Assembly: GCF_003171515.1 (NCBI RefSeq)
Contig: NC_089394.1
Location: 1,426,001-1,490,000, forward strand
Direction of reading: 5' to 3'
Source of the DNA: Pyrenophora tritici-repentis
Taxonomy: Eukaryota > Ascomycota > Dothideomycetes > Pleosporales > Pleosporaceae
Length of the DNA stretch: 64,000 nt
Shown: piece after piece, positions 11,221 to 22,840 of the stretch
How the letters are laid out: every line of letters starts with the position of its first letter
Position numbering within the stretch: the first letter of the stretch is position 1
Notes under the pieces: generated by a model
The model's database searches: none
The model's input: only the letters and a program-made list of their open reading frames with translations
What the model was told of the DNA's origin: nothing
Translations under genes and position numbers: made by a program

Positions 11221-11360
11221 AGACGGGCACTGTAAACGGTAGACAGGTACTGTAAACGGTAGACGGGCACTGTAAACGGTAGACGGGCACTGTAAACGGT
11301 AGACGGGCACTGTAAACGGTAGACGGGCACTGTAAACGGTAGACGGGCACTGTAAACGGT
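11221..11360. repeat. 20-bp minisatellite, seven copies
   Basis: Seven exact-period 20-bp units (AGACGGGCACTGTAAACGGT), six identical and one with two or three changes (unit 2). Diverged single units flank the array near 11153-11180 and 11393-11425. The 3n+2 period means it is not a protein repeat. Confidence 0.95.
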
Positions 11361-11521
11361 AGCAGAGGGCAGATGTGTGCGCGCGCACTTGAGGAGGACC
11401 GGCGTTGTAAACTGTCGTGAATGGTAAGTTAGCAGAGGGTGGAAGTGCACTCGCGCACTTGCGGTAGATAGGCGCCGTGGCAACCAGGGTGGGTGCGCGT
11501 GTGAGGCACAGACACAGATGT

Positions 11522-14500
11522 CAATGAGCAAGCTGAGCGAGCTCAGCCAATTGGCTTGCTCAGCCAATTGAGCGGAGGCCAGCAGCTCGCTCGGCTCGCT
11601 CGGATTGGCTGAAACAGGGCTGTCAGCTCGCTCGGCTTGATGGGCTCAGTCCCAATTAGGAAAGTTATATAGAAACCTTGGTGTTGAGTTTCTCAGCTAA
11701 TATCCCACTTATGTACACCGTATTTCGCGTCCATCTCCTCATCGCTGATAGCCTCCTTTACAGGCACCTCACCAGTGCCAAATCCAGCTCTTATCCATCG
11801 TCGATCGCACTGTATTGCTGCTAGAAGTTGCGGAGAAATGCTGTGCCGACGGGGCTCGAGGAGGTCACCCAGCTCGCTGAATAAGCGCTCACACTCACAG
11901 CTTGAGCCTGGGATTGATAGCATGTCGATAGCAAATTTGCTAAGGCTGGGGTAGCGATCGCGGAGTCCTACCTAGTATTTTATAGGGTCAACGCCCTCGC
12001 TAGCGATCGGTTCGCTGCGTTTCCAAGCCTTATATTTATCCTCCTCGTTCTCCGTAAGCCCTACCAGCTTAATAAAGCTGTTAATAGCGTCGTCTATATT
12101 ATTGTGCCGAACTTTAGGGCGTAAGCGCGGCTTCGGTAAGCTTTTGTACTCCGCCCACAAATGTTGAAACTTGCGGTTGCTGCTCTCTAGCTAATTAGGC
12201 TTATCCGCCCACGCTGCGTTAAGGTAGCTTTTGTAGCGAGGATAAAGGATTGTAGCAGCATAGTAAGCTAGCGAGAGGTCGAGCTTATTGTAGTACTCGC
12301 GGGCTTTAACTAGGGCAGCGCGAAGGTTGATAGCAAGGTGGTCTTTAGGTGACTCTGTATGCTCATTATGAATGACGTCTTTATAGCTTTACAAGCGGTC
12401 CTTATAGGCTCTAAGTAAGTATTTAAATACTAGAATAACCTCAGCGATTGCTCTAAAAGCACCGCTTTTGCCGCGGCCTTTAAGCCGTTTTGTAGCTTGT
12501 TTCAGTGGCCTAAGCACATCAATATACTCAGCAATCACCTACCAGTTATGGGCATTGATCCTATCAGACCTCATCCAATCCGGCGCTGCAGGTAGCTTGT
12601 TGTTACGACTTCGGGCGTACGCGTCTTCAGTTTCAATCTTCTAAATATAGTAGTTGGCGTACCTATTAACCGCTAATTGCAACTTAACAGCGCGCTTAAA
12701 ACACGAAACGTAAGAGTTCTAGCGAGTAACAACTAGCTTAACAGGCTCCTTGATTTTGTGCTGTTCTGTTGGCGCGTTAACAGGCTAGTCCCTAATAGCG
12801 AGCTTCTAATACTTCTTAAAAAGAGCGTACTGTTGTGGTGTTTTAATGTAGTTAATAACCGCGAGAAGCACTCCTAATGGTCCATCGCCTCGCCAAGTAG
12901 CTATGTTCTCAGCTTCGTTCACGCGCTTAGTCTCCTCATTATCGTAGGACTCTTTCTCCTCACCCCAGAGTAGCATCTAGCTAATAAGATTAAGCGTATA
13001 AGGACCGCAGCGAAGGCGACGCTTAGTAGCGCTAAAGCCTATCTGCAAGGCGAGAGTGTTAATCGTAGTGTTGTTGTTATGTGCGTTATTGAGGACGAAG
13101 TAACCGAGCTTGCCCACAGTAATTTCGAACTGCTTAAATATTGCTATTACGACCTTAGCCATAGCCTCGCTAGTGTGGGCACCTGTTAGTTGTAGGAGCG
13201 CAATAGGCAAGTCCCTGAGCTCGCCAGAGCTATCAACGTAGTAGGCGACGATACCTAAGTAACCACGCTTGCCACCTTTTGTCGTCTATCCGTCAAAGCT
13301 TATATAGACTTTGCTCATTAATTCTAAAAGGCTTACGATAACCTTTGGTAACAGGTAGTTGTACAAGCGTATAACGTATCGTAAGACGCTGTTATAAGAT
13401 GCCCACAAGGCTCGTTCTGCCTCTACGCTAGCTAATTGTATTATATTGCGAAAAGACGATAATTCGAATTGTGAGAGTGGGAGGTTATTTTCGACGAGCT
13501 AGGTGACGGCCGCAAGCCTAAACTCTTGTATATTAAAGTTAGTAAGCTCGTTGGTAACAGCCTAAGAGCAGCCCTTCTAAAGGGCGCGTTCGAGGAGAGT
13601 TTCTTTCTAAGGAGCGACGGTAGTGCGCTTACTTAGAGGCTTCAAGCTATAACCTTTCTTGTCTTCTCCGAGATAACGTGCTGGCGCTGATAGAGACTGC
13701 GAGACGTCATGTATGCCACGGCCAACAGTAGTGAACTTGTGCTTATAGCAATAGTGGCAGATCCACGTAACTTTTGCGACGTTGCTGCGCAAGGCGATGC
13801 GATAGCCATGGCTGTATACCTAGCTTGCTCGGTTCGAAAGTAATGTAGGCGGCTTGCAGTGCTTTAGGTAGCGACTCCAATTAAAGCCGTCGTATTTGTC
13901 CTCTACCTATACGAAACCCTCGTCGACAGCCTCGCTAGCTGCTCCTAAAGCTGCAACAGTGGCATGCTCGCTGCCCTTAGGTGGTGGGATAATCGTCTCT
14001 TCGGCGCGCGACTCTCGGAGGGTCGCTTCAAAATTTGGTGCTTGTGGCGCGGCGACGAGAGCTTGACGCGGCGACAGCGGTGGAGGAGGTGGAGATAGTG
14101 AGAATGGCTAAGTATCGACTAGCACAGGTTAGCTGGCAGTCCCGCGATAACGCGCTGCGACTCTAGGGCGCTTCGAAGTTGTCGCGATTTCTAGAGCATT
14201 AACGCGTGTTCTTTTTGCTAGCATTATAGCAACGGCGAGGTAGATAATAGCTGCAAATAGAGACGCGTTGGTGGAGTATAGGTGAGTGTGGTGGGTGATA
14301 AGTAGTAAGTGAAGTGTCGCAGAAGGAGAATATTGTTGCTAGGCCGTTAGCCGGAAATTTAGTAGCTTATTTGCTAGAAATATAGCAAAAAAGAGTGTAT
14401 TTTAGGTTATAACTAGGTTTCGAACTTACGCACTACACCTAAAAATCATCGTGAGATTGCCTCTCCACCAAGTCCTTCAGCCCCAAGTTTCTAACCGCTC

Positions 14501-14644
14501 CATCCAACCAAGCTAAGCAAGCTGACTGAGCGAGCGCCTATCCCTAAGCTCGCTCGGCTTGCAAGCGCGCACTGCGCGCTCAGCTCATTCGGCTTGGTCA
14601 AAACGTCCAAGCCGAGCGAGCTGAGCGAGCCGGCTCGCTCGTTG
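11522..14644 (-). mobile_element. Decayed hAT-type DNA transposon (about 3.1 kb)
   Basis: Both ends match a terminal inverted repeat reading CAATGAGCAAGC on the left and CAACGAGCGAGC on the right (reverse complement). This fits the YARNG start of hAT elements. Subterminal regions at 11522-11640 and 14515-14640 are packed with GCTCGCTCGGCTTG-type palindromic motifs. The flanking 8-mers (ACAGATGT and ACAAGTAT) match at only 5 of 8 positions, so the target duplication is eroded or my ends are off by a few bases. The interior holds a broken hAT transposase on the minus strand. Internal CpA-to-TpA type changes suggest RIP. Confidence 0.7.
11693..14221 (-). pseudogene. hAT transposase pseudogene with RIP-like nonsense mutations
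   Basis: Fragments in order along the minus strand are as follows. A probable start lies at 14221 (MLAKRTRVNAL). A BED-type zinc finger follows near 13607-13792 (WICHYCYKHKF). The catalytic-core region near 12977-13330 has the ISFDG motif and the GKLGYFVLNNAHNNN stretch. The C-terminal dimerisation motif (SSCECERLFSELGD) is at 11693-11923. Stops interrupt it throughout. In at least three places a conserved Trp appears to have become TAG: after ISFDG at about 13290, after DPIKY at about 11970, and before LESSNRKF at about 12190. TGG to TAG is what C-to-T change at CpA on the other strand produces. It cannot make a functional protein. Confidence 0.75.
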
Positions 14645-16592
14645 ACAAGTATGGGCACAGAGGCTGTAATTAAGCGCAGTAATTTAGCAGTGCGAGTGCG
14701 TGCTCGCCAGTAGAAATCAGCTTTCTGTCACGATCGATAGTGATAGTGTTCATGAAGATTATCATAGCTACAGTAGAGGCCTTACGGCGTTCGGCTATAT
14801 GAAGGCTTGGCAAGATGGTTAAGCCCGCTGGAACTTTTTTTCGCGGTGATCTGGGGTATGTGTGCTCCATTTCCATCCCTGCCCTAACCACCAAACTTCG
14901 GAACGTTTGCTAGTATTGTAAGCAGTTGGGAGCAGGAGACAAAGTGTGATGTAATGTGTATTGTGAAGTGTTGTGTCCCGATGACCAAGGGGTCTGTGAC
15001 GTAGGTTTATATACATGAAGTGGTGGGCTGATTGGCTAGTGGATAGTCCACGTGACCATGCAAGGTGCCCTAGGCTTACAAGTATCTATACACGGAGGGC
15101 AGCTAAAGATCACGGAGACCAGCAAGCAATCCAGATAAATGGAAAAGAGATCAAAATCAACAATGGCAGTTCAAGCTAGGTGCAGCAGCGAATACATGAA
15201 GGAACCTAGCAAGTCTTTGTCACCCTTAACTGCTGGCCGTGGTTTGATCCTCCTCTTGGTCTCTACCGTATCCACTCTATTATCATCGTTAGCAGATACA
15301 ACCCAGAGTGCATGCGGATGAGATCTAGCTGACTTCATTATGGCTTGTACGAGTACGGCGGTTTAGGAGTGTCTCCATACGCCAATGGATGACCCCGTTT
15401 GGGACCTTAGGAATCTTCTCATACGCCAATGCCGCGTTCACACGTTCAATAATCTCACTCTGTATATTGTCTGGGGCTTGCATCCATTGCTGCGATACAT
15501 GTACCGTTTGTTGTCGGGTGAACAGCTTCGATCGTTAAGTTAGTCTATGCCTTAAGAGCGATGAAACCTACGAACCAGAAATCGCTGCCATTGCCAACCA
15601 TAATAGCGAGATGCTGTTTGAGCCTCAATCTCAGTTTTCATTCTCGCAGAGTAAGATAATGGATTGAATTTAATAACTATCTCAAGAAGAGCGCATGTAC
15701 CTACTTATCTAGATGATGGAATTAATGTGGAACTTAGCCCTAGGACATGCGGTACGCGTGTGCTGCGCTTCCAGGCTCCAATTAAAGATTTGCCCTGCGC
15801 TAAATTGAGTACCAGGATGCTACGGGCAGCTGTCCCGCACCAATGTGTGAGACGCGCTTATTCGCAGGCGCTGGGGTTTTTACGCGATTGGTTGTTAGTG
15901 TGCGTCACATTGGCCCGACACTGCATTGCTACGCGCACAGCCTCGCTCTCCTCCACAAACCGGTCCCAGTCACTCGAACCCCCCGAAATAACTATGATGT
16001 CCGCTGCTATACCGTTTACCCCAGAACATTCCCTACGCGCATTAGTGGATATTCATCTAGTAACTTTACTCTACATACCACCCAAGCGCAGCTGGGCCAT
16101 TCGGCACACTTGCGGGTATCCGGAGTACCGCCACCTGGTCGCCAGCACAGTTCTTCGGAATCGCGAATACAGATAACGGTAGGAAGGTGTCATTTTGGAA
16201 GCTCAATGTTGCCTGACAAGTTGAATTGCGAAAGTTGCTTAACCTTACATTTTGATAAGACTGTGTATGAACATTGTTACTAAAAGGCTTACTGATAGTG
16301 AAGTTCTTCTCCAGCTCTCGCTTGGACTACTGGACTCGTGAGAACAGGTAGCAATTGATCAAATGGGATAATCTGCGCTGAACACAGGCTCAAAAGCGGC
16401 CATGTATATTTGAGCATCCTAGGCATAACACAGCTTGGTAGTAGATGTTGATGCAAAAGGCGAGAGTGCACTGTGTTGACATTGCGATGCAGTGCTCCAA
16501 GCGCATTTTATATTACTTTCAGTCTTTATCGTTCAGGTTACCCGGAACCCGCTTCCCTCTTTACTTGCTTTGGTCACAACCTCACGAAACCG
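14645..16592. other. Gene-poor stretch, no supported gene
   Basis: About 1.9 kb between the decayed hAT element and the foldback MITE. Several ORFs of 60-170 codons overlap on both strands (for example 15664-16176 plus) without splice partners, motifs or consistent composition. I see no gene I can support. Confidence 0.4.
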
Positions 16593-16750
16593 CAGAGATG
16601 TCAACAAGCAAGTCAAGCTGGCTTGATTCTTATCGATTGCAGATCACAGACAATATAGAGGCTCGTGCACAGTGGCACGTCCCAGAGAATGGTCTGTGAT
16701 CTGCAATCGATAAGAATCAAGCCAGCTTGACTTGCTTGTTGACATCTCTG
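16593..16750. mobile_element. Foldback hAT-type MITE with perfect 59-bp arms
   Basis: The arms 16593-16651 and 16692-16750 are exact reverse complements (59/59) around a 40-bp loop. The element begins CAGAG, matching the hAT YARNG terminus. It is flanked by a perfect 8-bp duplication CGAAACCG at 16585-16592 and 16751-16758. It has no coding capacity. The perfect arms and duplication point to a young insertion. Its ends differ from the CAGACTCCGCAAC family found elsewhere in the window. Confidence 0.95.
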
Positions 16751-16888
16751 CGAAACCGGCTCCCGGTTTCTCGACTGTGGGACAGTAACCTGCTCAAGAC
16801 CTGTTTCATGTACTCTGACAGGATACTCGCACTCACAACGACTCATAATGCGGACAATGGGTGACAATTCCCCTCACACGCTCCTATC

Positions 16889-17356
16889 ATGATTCCAAGC
16901 TATCCCAATTACACGCGACATACCAAGCAATCCATTCAATTTGCAGTACCGAACAAAGCCGTTGTGAAGAAAATCCTCCAACACTCTGAAGATGACGAGA
17001 ATCCGCGTCTTAGAGCAGCAGGTAACACTCTTTATCCGCGGGTCCGGAGTCTGGCGCGATTGATGTCTCAACATCGAATCCAGCTTGAGACAATGGGGAC
17101 CAACGAACTAGGAATTACTCTCTTCTTGCCCCCGTCTCTGTATCCACCCCCTAGGTCAACTTTCGCGAAGCTATTCCCGAGCTTCAGAAGAGCTAAGGCA
17201 TATAAGCCTAAGTTGTGGACCATCAGTGAGACACTAGAGGGTACTTTCAGCGACGGATGGGGTACCATGTATGCGGACCTTTGTGCGGGCTCGAAACGGC
17301 GAGCAATTTATGTAGCCTATGAGGATAACCATCGGTCAATGACATCACACGCGTGA
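16889..17356 (+). CDS. Possible orphan protein (155 aa)
   Basis: An uninterrupted 155-codon frame of mixed composition with a Trp/Gly/Tyr-rich C-terminal part (SDGWGTMYADLCAG). There is no recognised motif and no intron. It lies between a MITE and a pogo-like relic, so it may be chance or part of a decayed gene. Confidence 0.25.
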   Translation: MIPSYPNYTRHTKQSIQFAVPNKAVVKKILQHSEDDENPRLRAAGNTLYPRVRSLARLMSQHRIQLETMGTNELGITLFLPPSLYPPPRSTFAKLFPSFRRAKAYKPKLWTISETLEGTFSDGWGTMYADLCAGSKRRAIYVAYEDNHRSMTSHA

Positions 17357-17601
17357 TTTGGGATGCGGGTAGTATTGATGTAGGGATTTGGGAAGGGTAA
17401 ATGGTTCATAGCTTGAAGGGTATTGGACCATATAGAGTGGATTAATCTATATGCAGCGAGGGTCGAAGCTGGCCAGATGATCAGAGGTAGCAGCGCCCTC
17501 CCGTCAGCACTTATACACTGAACCGAGTTGGATCCCAAGTCATATGATATGGTCAAACATTGGTGTGACGGTATTGTACTTATACAGTGGTGCGACGGCA
17601 C
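17317..17601 (-). pseudogene. Relic of a pogo/Fot1-like DDE transposase
   Basis: The minus-strand frame includes VQCISADGRALLPLIIWPA, which closely follows the wording of the DDE endonuclease core of fungal pogo/Fot1-type transposases (an ISADG...PLIIWPA block). Upstream and downstream parts of the transposase are missing or unrecognisable. It lies just left of the TA-bounded inverted repeat at 17743. It could belong to a separate dead copy. Confidence 0.45.
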
Positions 17602-17742
17602 ACATATATATAAATCTTCATCTCATAGATAGAAATGAGCATCACACTTGTATCCTTAGTCCAGAGCTTCAACTAACTGCAGTCACTATCGTCCGCTTAA
17701 TCCCGGCACCTCTATAGTCTCGTCTATCGTCCTTACCTACTA

Positions 17743-18072
17743 ACGTCCCTCCCTGGGTGCTGGGACACCCTCCGTGCTGGGACAAATGCGGGGTACTTTG
17801 ACTTTGAATAGATCGCTTTCTTCGCACACGTTGATAGGGGCTATAAGTCTGTATCAGTTATATATTAGGGCTACTTATAAACACCTTGCATTCACTCTAT
17901 CTAAAAATTACGCTGCTATTGCCGCTGCTTTGCGAAAGTTACAAGCAGTCTTCAATTTGTGCATAAAAGTGTTCCTTCGCTGCATTTCTGTTCAAGGAGT
18001 CTTGCTGCCTACTACAGTCATAGAGGGGTTGTATCTAGTATTAGTAGCACTACTGTCACGCAGTAAGCTATA
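17743..18072 (+). repeat. Left inverted-repeat arm flanking the NACHT-WD40 gene
   Basis: Begins ACGTCCCTCCCTGGGTGCTG immediately after TA (17741-17742) and contains GGGACACCCTCCGTGCTGGGAC and TACTTTGACTTT blocks. The arm at 23138-23487 reads the same in reverse complement, including an internal GTTACAAGCAGTCTTC block and a distal CGCAGTAAG-TATA block. A degraded reading frame (17774-18070) runs along it and partially matches a frame on the other arm. TA on both outer sides fits Tc1/mariner-pogo-type target use. Confidence 0.7.
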
Positions 18073-18296
18073 ACCAGCATTGTGTTGGCTGTAATACCCA
18101 GTTTCACGCAAGATTGCCACCCCACTCGAGACTTCGGCTAGCGAGAAGCGGCCCTGCATGTCTCACGTAATCATTTCTAGTGTAATTTACTGTGGCTCGC
18201 AGACCTGTAGCTAAGCGACGCTTTGCTAGCCCTGGGCACCCTGAGCTGCATAGCGCGACGACAGCGGATCGAAGCCTTAGCTTTACCGGTATCCAC

Positions 18297-18395
18297 GGCC
18301 GTGATGCCGCAGCGCTTAGCTATGCCTGCCTTCTCAGCCTTGTGCAGCTGATGATAGATCGCAGCACTCCTACCAGCCTGAGCGGCCGCCGACCT
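18297..18395 (+). repeat. Leader sequence shared with the downstream NACHT relic
   Basis: About 100 bp upstream of the NACHT-WD40 start match 23948-24045 (GCAGCGCTTAGCTATGCCTG versus GCAGCGCTTAGCTGTGCCTG, then CCTTGTGCAGCTGA-GAT and CAGCCTGAG-type blocks). Shared 5' sequence ahead of a NACHT gene and ahead of a NACHT relic suggests two members of one gene family with related promoters or leaders. Confidence 0.65.
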
Positions 18396-18453
18396 GCGAC
18401 GTTACGCTTTCCCGTCTGCCAGCATATGTTCTCCCTACCCCAGGTATCGCACC

Positions 18454-21400
18454 ATGGACGGCCTTTCGGGTGCAGCAAGCGTCGTTGCAGTAATCGACAT
18501 ATCCGCCAAGATCACCTTGATCTGCTACCAGTATTCTATAGCTGTCAAGGACGCGAAGGATGACATCGAGCGCGTGCAGAGAAAATTTGATGACATCACG
18601 CACATTCTGGAGAAGCTCAAGCAACTCGTCGACAGCCAGGACAAGAAGCGCCTCTCTACCACTCATGGCCTGTCCGACTCGCTCAAACGATGCCTCCGGG
18701 AGCTGGAGGACATGAAGGTGAAGCTGGACCCAGGGAAGACTCGCAAGACTATAAGTCGGATCGGCTTGCGTGCGCTCAAATGGCCGTTCACAAGCAAGCA
18801 GGTGGACAAGATTGTTTCGACCTTAGAAGGATACGAGCACACATTCACTTTGGCGCTCCAAGTTGATCAAACGTAAGCCTCTTCAGCTAAGCCTGTCGTG
18901 CGCAGACGCAGCGTCTAACTGACCATATAGGTTTCTTGTGCTCAATATGGACCAGAAGCTGGATCTTGCTAAACTCCCTGTTGCAACAGGCGCAGCCTTC
19001 AACTCCCACAACGAAGAACATAACGCACGATGCCTGCCGAACACCCGCACCGAGCTGCTAGAGCAGATTACGCGATGGGCGAACGATGAGGGTGGCAAAC
19101 CTATATTCTGGCTGAGTGGCATGGCTGGCACGGGAAAGTCTACTATTGCGCGGACTGTCGCTCAATCGTTTGCCAGCCGCGGTCAGCTAGGAGCAAGCTT
19201 CTTCTTCAAGAAAGGCGAAGGTGAGCGCGGCAATGCTTCACGGTTCTTTACTACCATGGCTACAGACTTAGTAGCGCATGAGCCCAGCATGCTACCTAGC
19301 ATTAGGAAGGCGCTTAACAAGGACTCGGCTATCTCCCAAAGAGCTCTAAAAGACCAGTTTGAGAAGCTGGTCTTGCAGCCGCTCTTGGAGATAAAGCAGG
19401 CGCGCTCGCCAGTTTTGGCACGTGTTGTTATAATCGACGCGCTAGACGAATGTGAGCGGGAGCAAGACATTCGAACAGTCCTTCAGCTGCTTGCCCAGAC
19501 AAAGGACGTCCGGCCAGTGCCGTTACGGATCGTTGTAACTAGCCGGCCCGAGCTCCACATCCGCCTTGGCTTCGAAGAGATGTCGAACGGCACATACCAA
19601 GACCTGATCCTCCACGAAGTCGCAAGGAGCACGATTGAACATGACATACGTCTCTTTCTAGAGCATGAGCTTAGTGCGATACGAAAAGAGCGTAGGTTGG
19701 CCTCAGACTGGCCGGCAACACAACAGATTCTAGCGCTGGTCGAGCTTGCTGTGCCGCTATTCATCTATGCTGCTACTGTATGTCGATATGTTGGCACAAA
19801 AGGAGGCGACCCTGAAGAGTATCTGAATAAGGTATTGCAGTATCCAAAAGCGGCTTTCTCACAACTCGATCGAACCTACCTTCCCGTCTTAAACCAATTG
19901 CTTGGCGAGCAGGAAGAGAGGGATAAAGAAGATTGGCTGCAGGTCTTCCGTGGACTCGTAGGTAGCATAGTCGTATTGGAGAGCCCACTCTCTATCGGCC
20001 CCCTTGCGCGTCTCCTTCAAGTCTCACAGAAGCAAGTCGAACGTCGGCTAGACGCCTTGCACTCTGTTCTTAGTATTCCCAACGACGAACTTGTTCCTAT
20101 CAGGCTACTGCACTTGTCTTTTCGCGAGTTCCTTGTCGATCCACAGAAACAGGGGAAGAGCCCGTTCTGGGTGGACGAGAAAAGTACACACAACAAGCTC
20201 GCATCTCGCTGCCTTGAGCTCATGTCTGGACCAAGCGGCCTTCGTCAGGACATGTGCGGTCTTTCAGGCCCTGGGGTGCTTAGGAGCGAGATCGACGAGG
20301 GGACGGTGGCTAGCAGCCTGTTACCTGATCTGCAGTATGCGTGTCGCTACTGGATTGCTCATCTCGAGCAGAGTAAGCAAGCTATCGTCGACGGAGACAC
20401 AACGCACCTCTTTCTCCAGAAGCATCTTCTCCATTGGCTCGAAGCCATGAGTCTGATGAGAGAGTCGAGCCGGTGCGCTCACTTACTTGACAGCCTTCAG
20501 GCACTTGCAGCGGTAGGATCTTCATAAAATACATTCTTAGTGCTTTGCTGACGTGTAACGCAGCCATCTGCAAGCTTTGTTTCAGCCTTCCTTCACGACG
20601 CTCAGCGATTCGTGCTGCGGTTCCAGTTTATACTAGTAGATGCTCCACTACAAGTCTATTACTCCGCACTTGTCTTCGCACCAGAGAGGAGTCTAGTATG
20701 GCGGACTTTCGCAGATCAAGTGCCACAAGAGGCTGAAATGCTGTCAATAAAGGAAGCAAATTGGGACGCATGTCGCAGCACGCTGGAGGGCCATTCCTCC
20801 TACGTCACGGCGGTGACCTTCTCGCCAGACGGGCATCTGGTCGCGTCGGCATCCTGGGACAAGACAGTACGGCTATGGGAGGCGGCGACAGGGACGTGTC
20901 GCATCACACTGGAGGGCCATTCTGACTATGTCAGAGCGGTGGCCTTCTCGCCAGACGGGGAGCTGGTCGCGTCGGCATCTAGGGACAAGACAGTAAGGCT
21001 GTGGGAGGTGGCGACAGGGACGTGTCGCAGCACACTGGAGGGCCATTTCGACGATGTCAGCGCGGTGGCCTTCTCGCTAGACGGGCAGCTGGTCGCGTCG
21101 GCATCTGACGACAACACAATACGGCTGTGGGAGGCGGTGACAGGGACGTGTCGCAGCACGCTGGAGGGCCATTCTAGGGAAGTTAGGGCGGTGGCCTTCT
21201 CGCCAGATGGGCAGCTAGTCGCGTCGGCATCTAGCGACAACACAGTACGGCTATGGGAGGCGGTGACAGGGACGTGTCGCAGCACGCTGGAAGGCCATTC
21301 CTCCTCGGTCACAGCCGTGGCCTTCTCGCCAGATGAGCAACTGGTTGCGTCGGCGTCTAGCGACAGCACAGTACGGCTATGGGAGGTGGCGACAGGGACG

Positions 21401-22840
21401 TGTCGCAGCACGCTAGAGGGCCATTCCAGGGTAGTTCGGGCGGTGGCCTTCTCGCCAGATGGGCAGCTAGTCGCGTCGGCATCTAGCGACAACACAGTAC
21501 GGCTGTGGGAGGCGGCGACAGGGACGTGTTGCAGCACGCTGGAGGGCCATTCTAGGGAAGTTAGGGCGGTGGCCTTCTCGCCAGACGGGCAACTGGTCGC
21601 GTCGGTATCCTGGGACAAGACAGTACGGCTTTGGGAGGCGGCCGCAGGGACGTGTCGTAGCATTCTAGAGGGCCATTCTTACTATGTCAGAGCGGTAGCC
21701 TTCTCGCCAGATGGGCAGTTGGTCGCGTCGGCATCTGAAGACACGACAGTACGGCTGTGGGAGGCGGCGACAGGGACGCGTTGCAGCACGCTTAGGGGCC
21801 ATTCCAAGTTTGTCACGGCGGTGGCTTTTTCGCCAGACGGGGAGCTGGTTGCGTCGGCATCTGGCGACAACACAGTACGGCTGTGGGAGGTGGCGACAGG
21901 GGCGTGTCGCAGCATGCTGGAGGGCCATTCCTCCCCAGTCGCAATGGTGGCCTTCTCGCCAGACGGGCATCTGGTCGCGTCGGCATCCGGCGACAACACA
22001 GTACGGCTGTGGGAGGCGGCGACAGGGACGTGTTGCAGCACACTGGAGGGCCACTCCTCCCCAGTCATGGCGGTAGCCTTCTCGCCAGACGGGCATCTGG
22101 TTGCGTCGGCATCCGGCGACGACACAGTACGTCTGTGGGAGGCGGCGACAGGGACGTGTCGCAGTACACTGAAGGGCCATTCCAGGGTAGTTAGGGCGGT
22201 GGCCTTCTCGCCAGACGGGCAGCTGGTCGCGTCGGCATCTAGCGACAGGACAGTACGGCTATGGGAGGCGGTGACAGGGACGTGTCGCAGCACGCTGGAG
22301 GGCCATTCTAGGGAAGTTAGGGCGGTGGCCTTCTCGTCAGATGGGCAGCTAGTCGCGTCGGCATCTAGCGACAACACAGTACGGCTATGGGAGGCGATGA
22401 CAGGGACGTGTCGCAGCACGCTGGAAGGCCATTCCTCCTCGGTCACAGCCGTGGCCTTCTCGCCAGATGAGCAACTGGTTGCGTCGGCGTCTAGCGACAG
22501 CACAGTACGGCTATGGGAGGTGGCGACAGGGACGTGTCGCAGCACGCTAGAGGGCCATTCCAGGGTAGTTCGGGCGGTGGCCTTCTCGCCAGACGGGCAG
22601 GTCCTCCACACTAATATAGGCGAAATCCCTTTGTCGTCCCCCTTAATTGTACCGTTGCCTTCTTGGCAGCAAAAGCAGTCTTCCAACATCCTAGTGCAGG
22701 ATCAGTGGATATTACGCAACCAGCAACGCTTCCTATGGCTTCCGCATGAGTATCGAATATTAGGGCCGACAGCAGTGCACGAGGATATAGCTTGTCTAGG
22801 GCTTATTTCTGGTCGTGTGGTTCTGATTAGAATTCTCTAG
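18454..22840 (+). CDS. NACHT-WD40 STAND receptor-type protein (1425 aa)
   Basis: Three exons join in phase: 18454-18872, 18931-20512 and 20564-22840. The introns are 58 and 51 nt with GTAAGC/GTAGGA donors and CTAAC/CTGAC branch sites. Residues 1-140 are a helical N-terminal domain (MDGLSGAASVVAVIDISAKI) of the type found ahead of fungal NACHT domains (SesA/H-N-like). The NACHT ATPase follows, with Walker A GMAGTGKS at about residues 203-210 and Walker B VVIIDALDEC at about 305-314. From about residue 739 there are 14 complete 42-residue WD40 repeats plus a truncated fifteenth, then a unique tail. Family knowledge: nucleotide-driven oligomerisation on ligand sensing by the propeller triggers the N-terminal effector, as in HET-D/HET-E incompatibility. 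No disabling lesion is seen. The gene lies within a 5.7-kb inverted-repeat-bounded segment. Confidence 0.85.
20777..22600 (+). repeat. 126-bp WD40 coding repeat array
   Basis: Fourteen full units plus about half of a fifteenth, in strict 126-bp register from about 20777. The framework (GHS..V.AVAFSPDG.LVASAS.D.TVRLWE) is nearly invariant. Variation concentrates at two spots: the two residues after GHS (REV, SSV, RVV, YYV, DYV, KFV) and the residues around the Asp (SDN, SDS, WDK, RDK, EDT, GDD). Units 4-6 and 13-15 are near-identical as a block. Confidence 0.95.

Noticed and set aside
10795..11567. Long minus-strand ORFs through the 20-bp minisatellite
   Set aside because: The proteins are repeat translations (TVPVYRLQCPS-type) in several frames; the period is not a multiple of three and no other coding evidence exists.
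14414..14470. tRNA-like B-box (AGTTCGAAACCT on the minus strand)
   Set aside because: No acceptor stem, A-box or anticodon arm can be drawn around it, and it lies inside the decayed hAT element.
11514..14652. Target-site duplication for the decayed hAT element
   Set aside because: The flanking 8-mers agree at only five of eight positions, so I do not claim a duplication.
20926..22689. Long minus-strand ORFs of 171-335 codons opposite the WD40 array
   Set aside because: They are mirror translations of the 126-bp repeat, kept open by its regular codon pattern; the plus strand has clear WD40 motifs.
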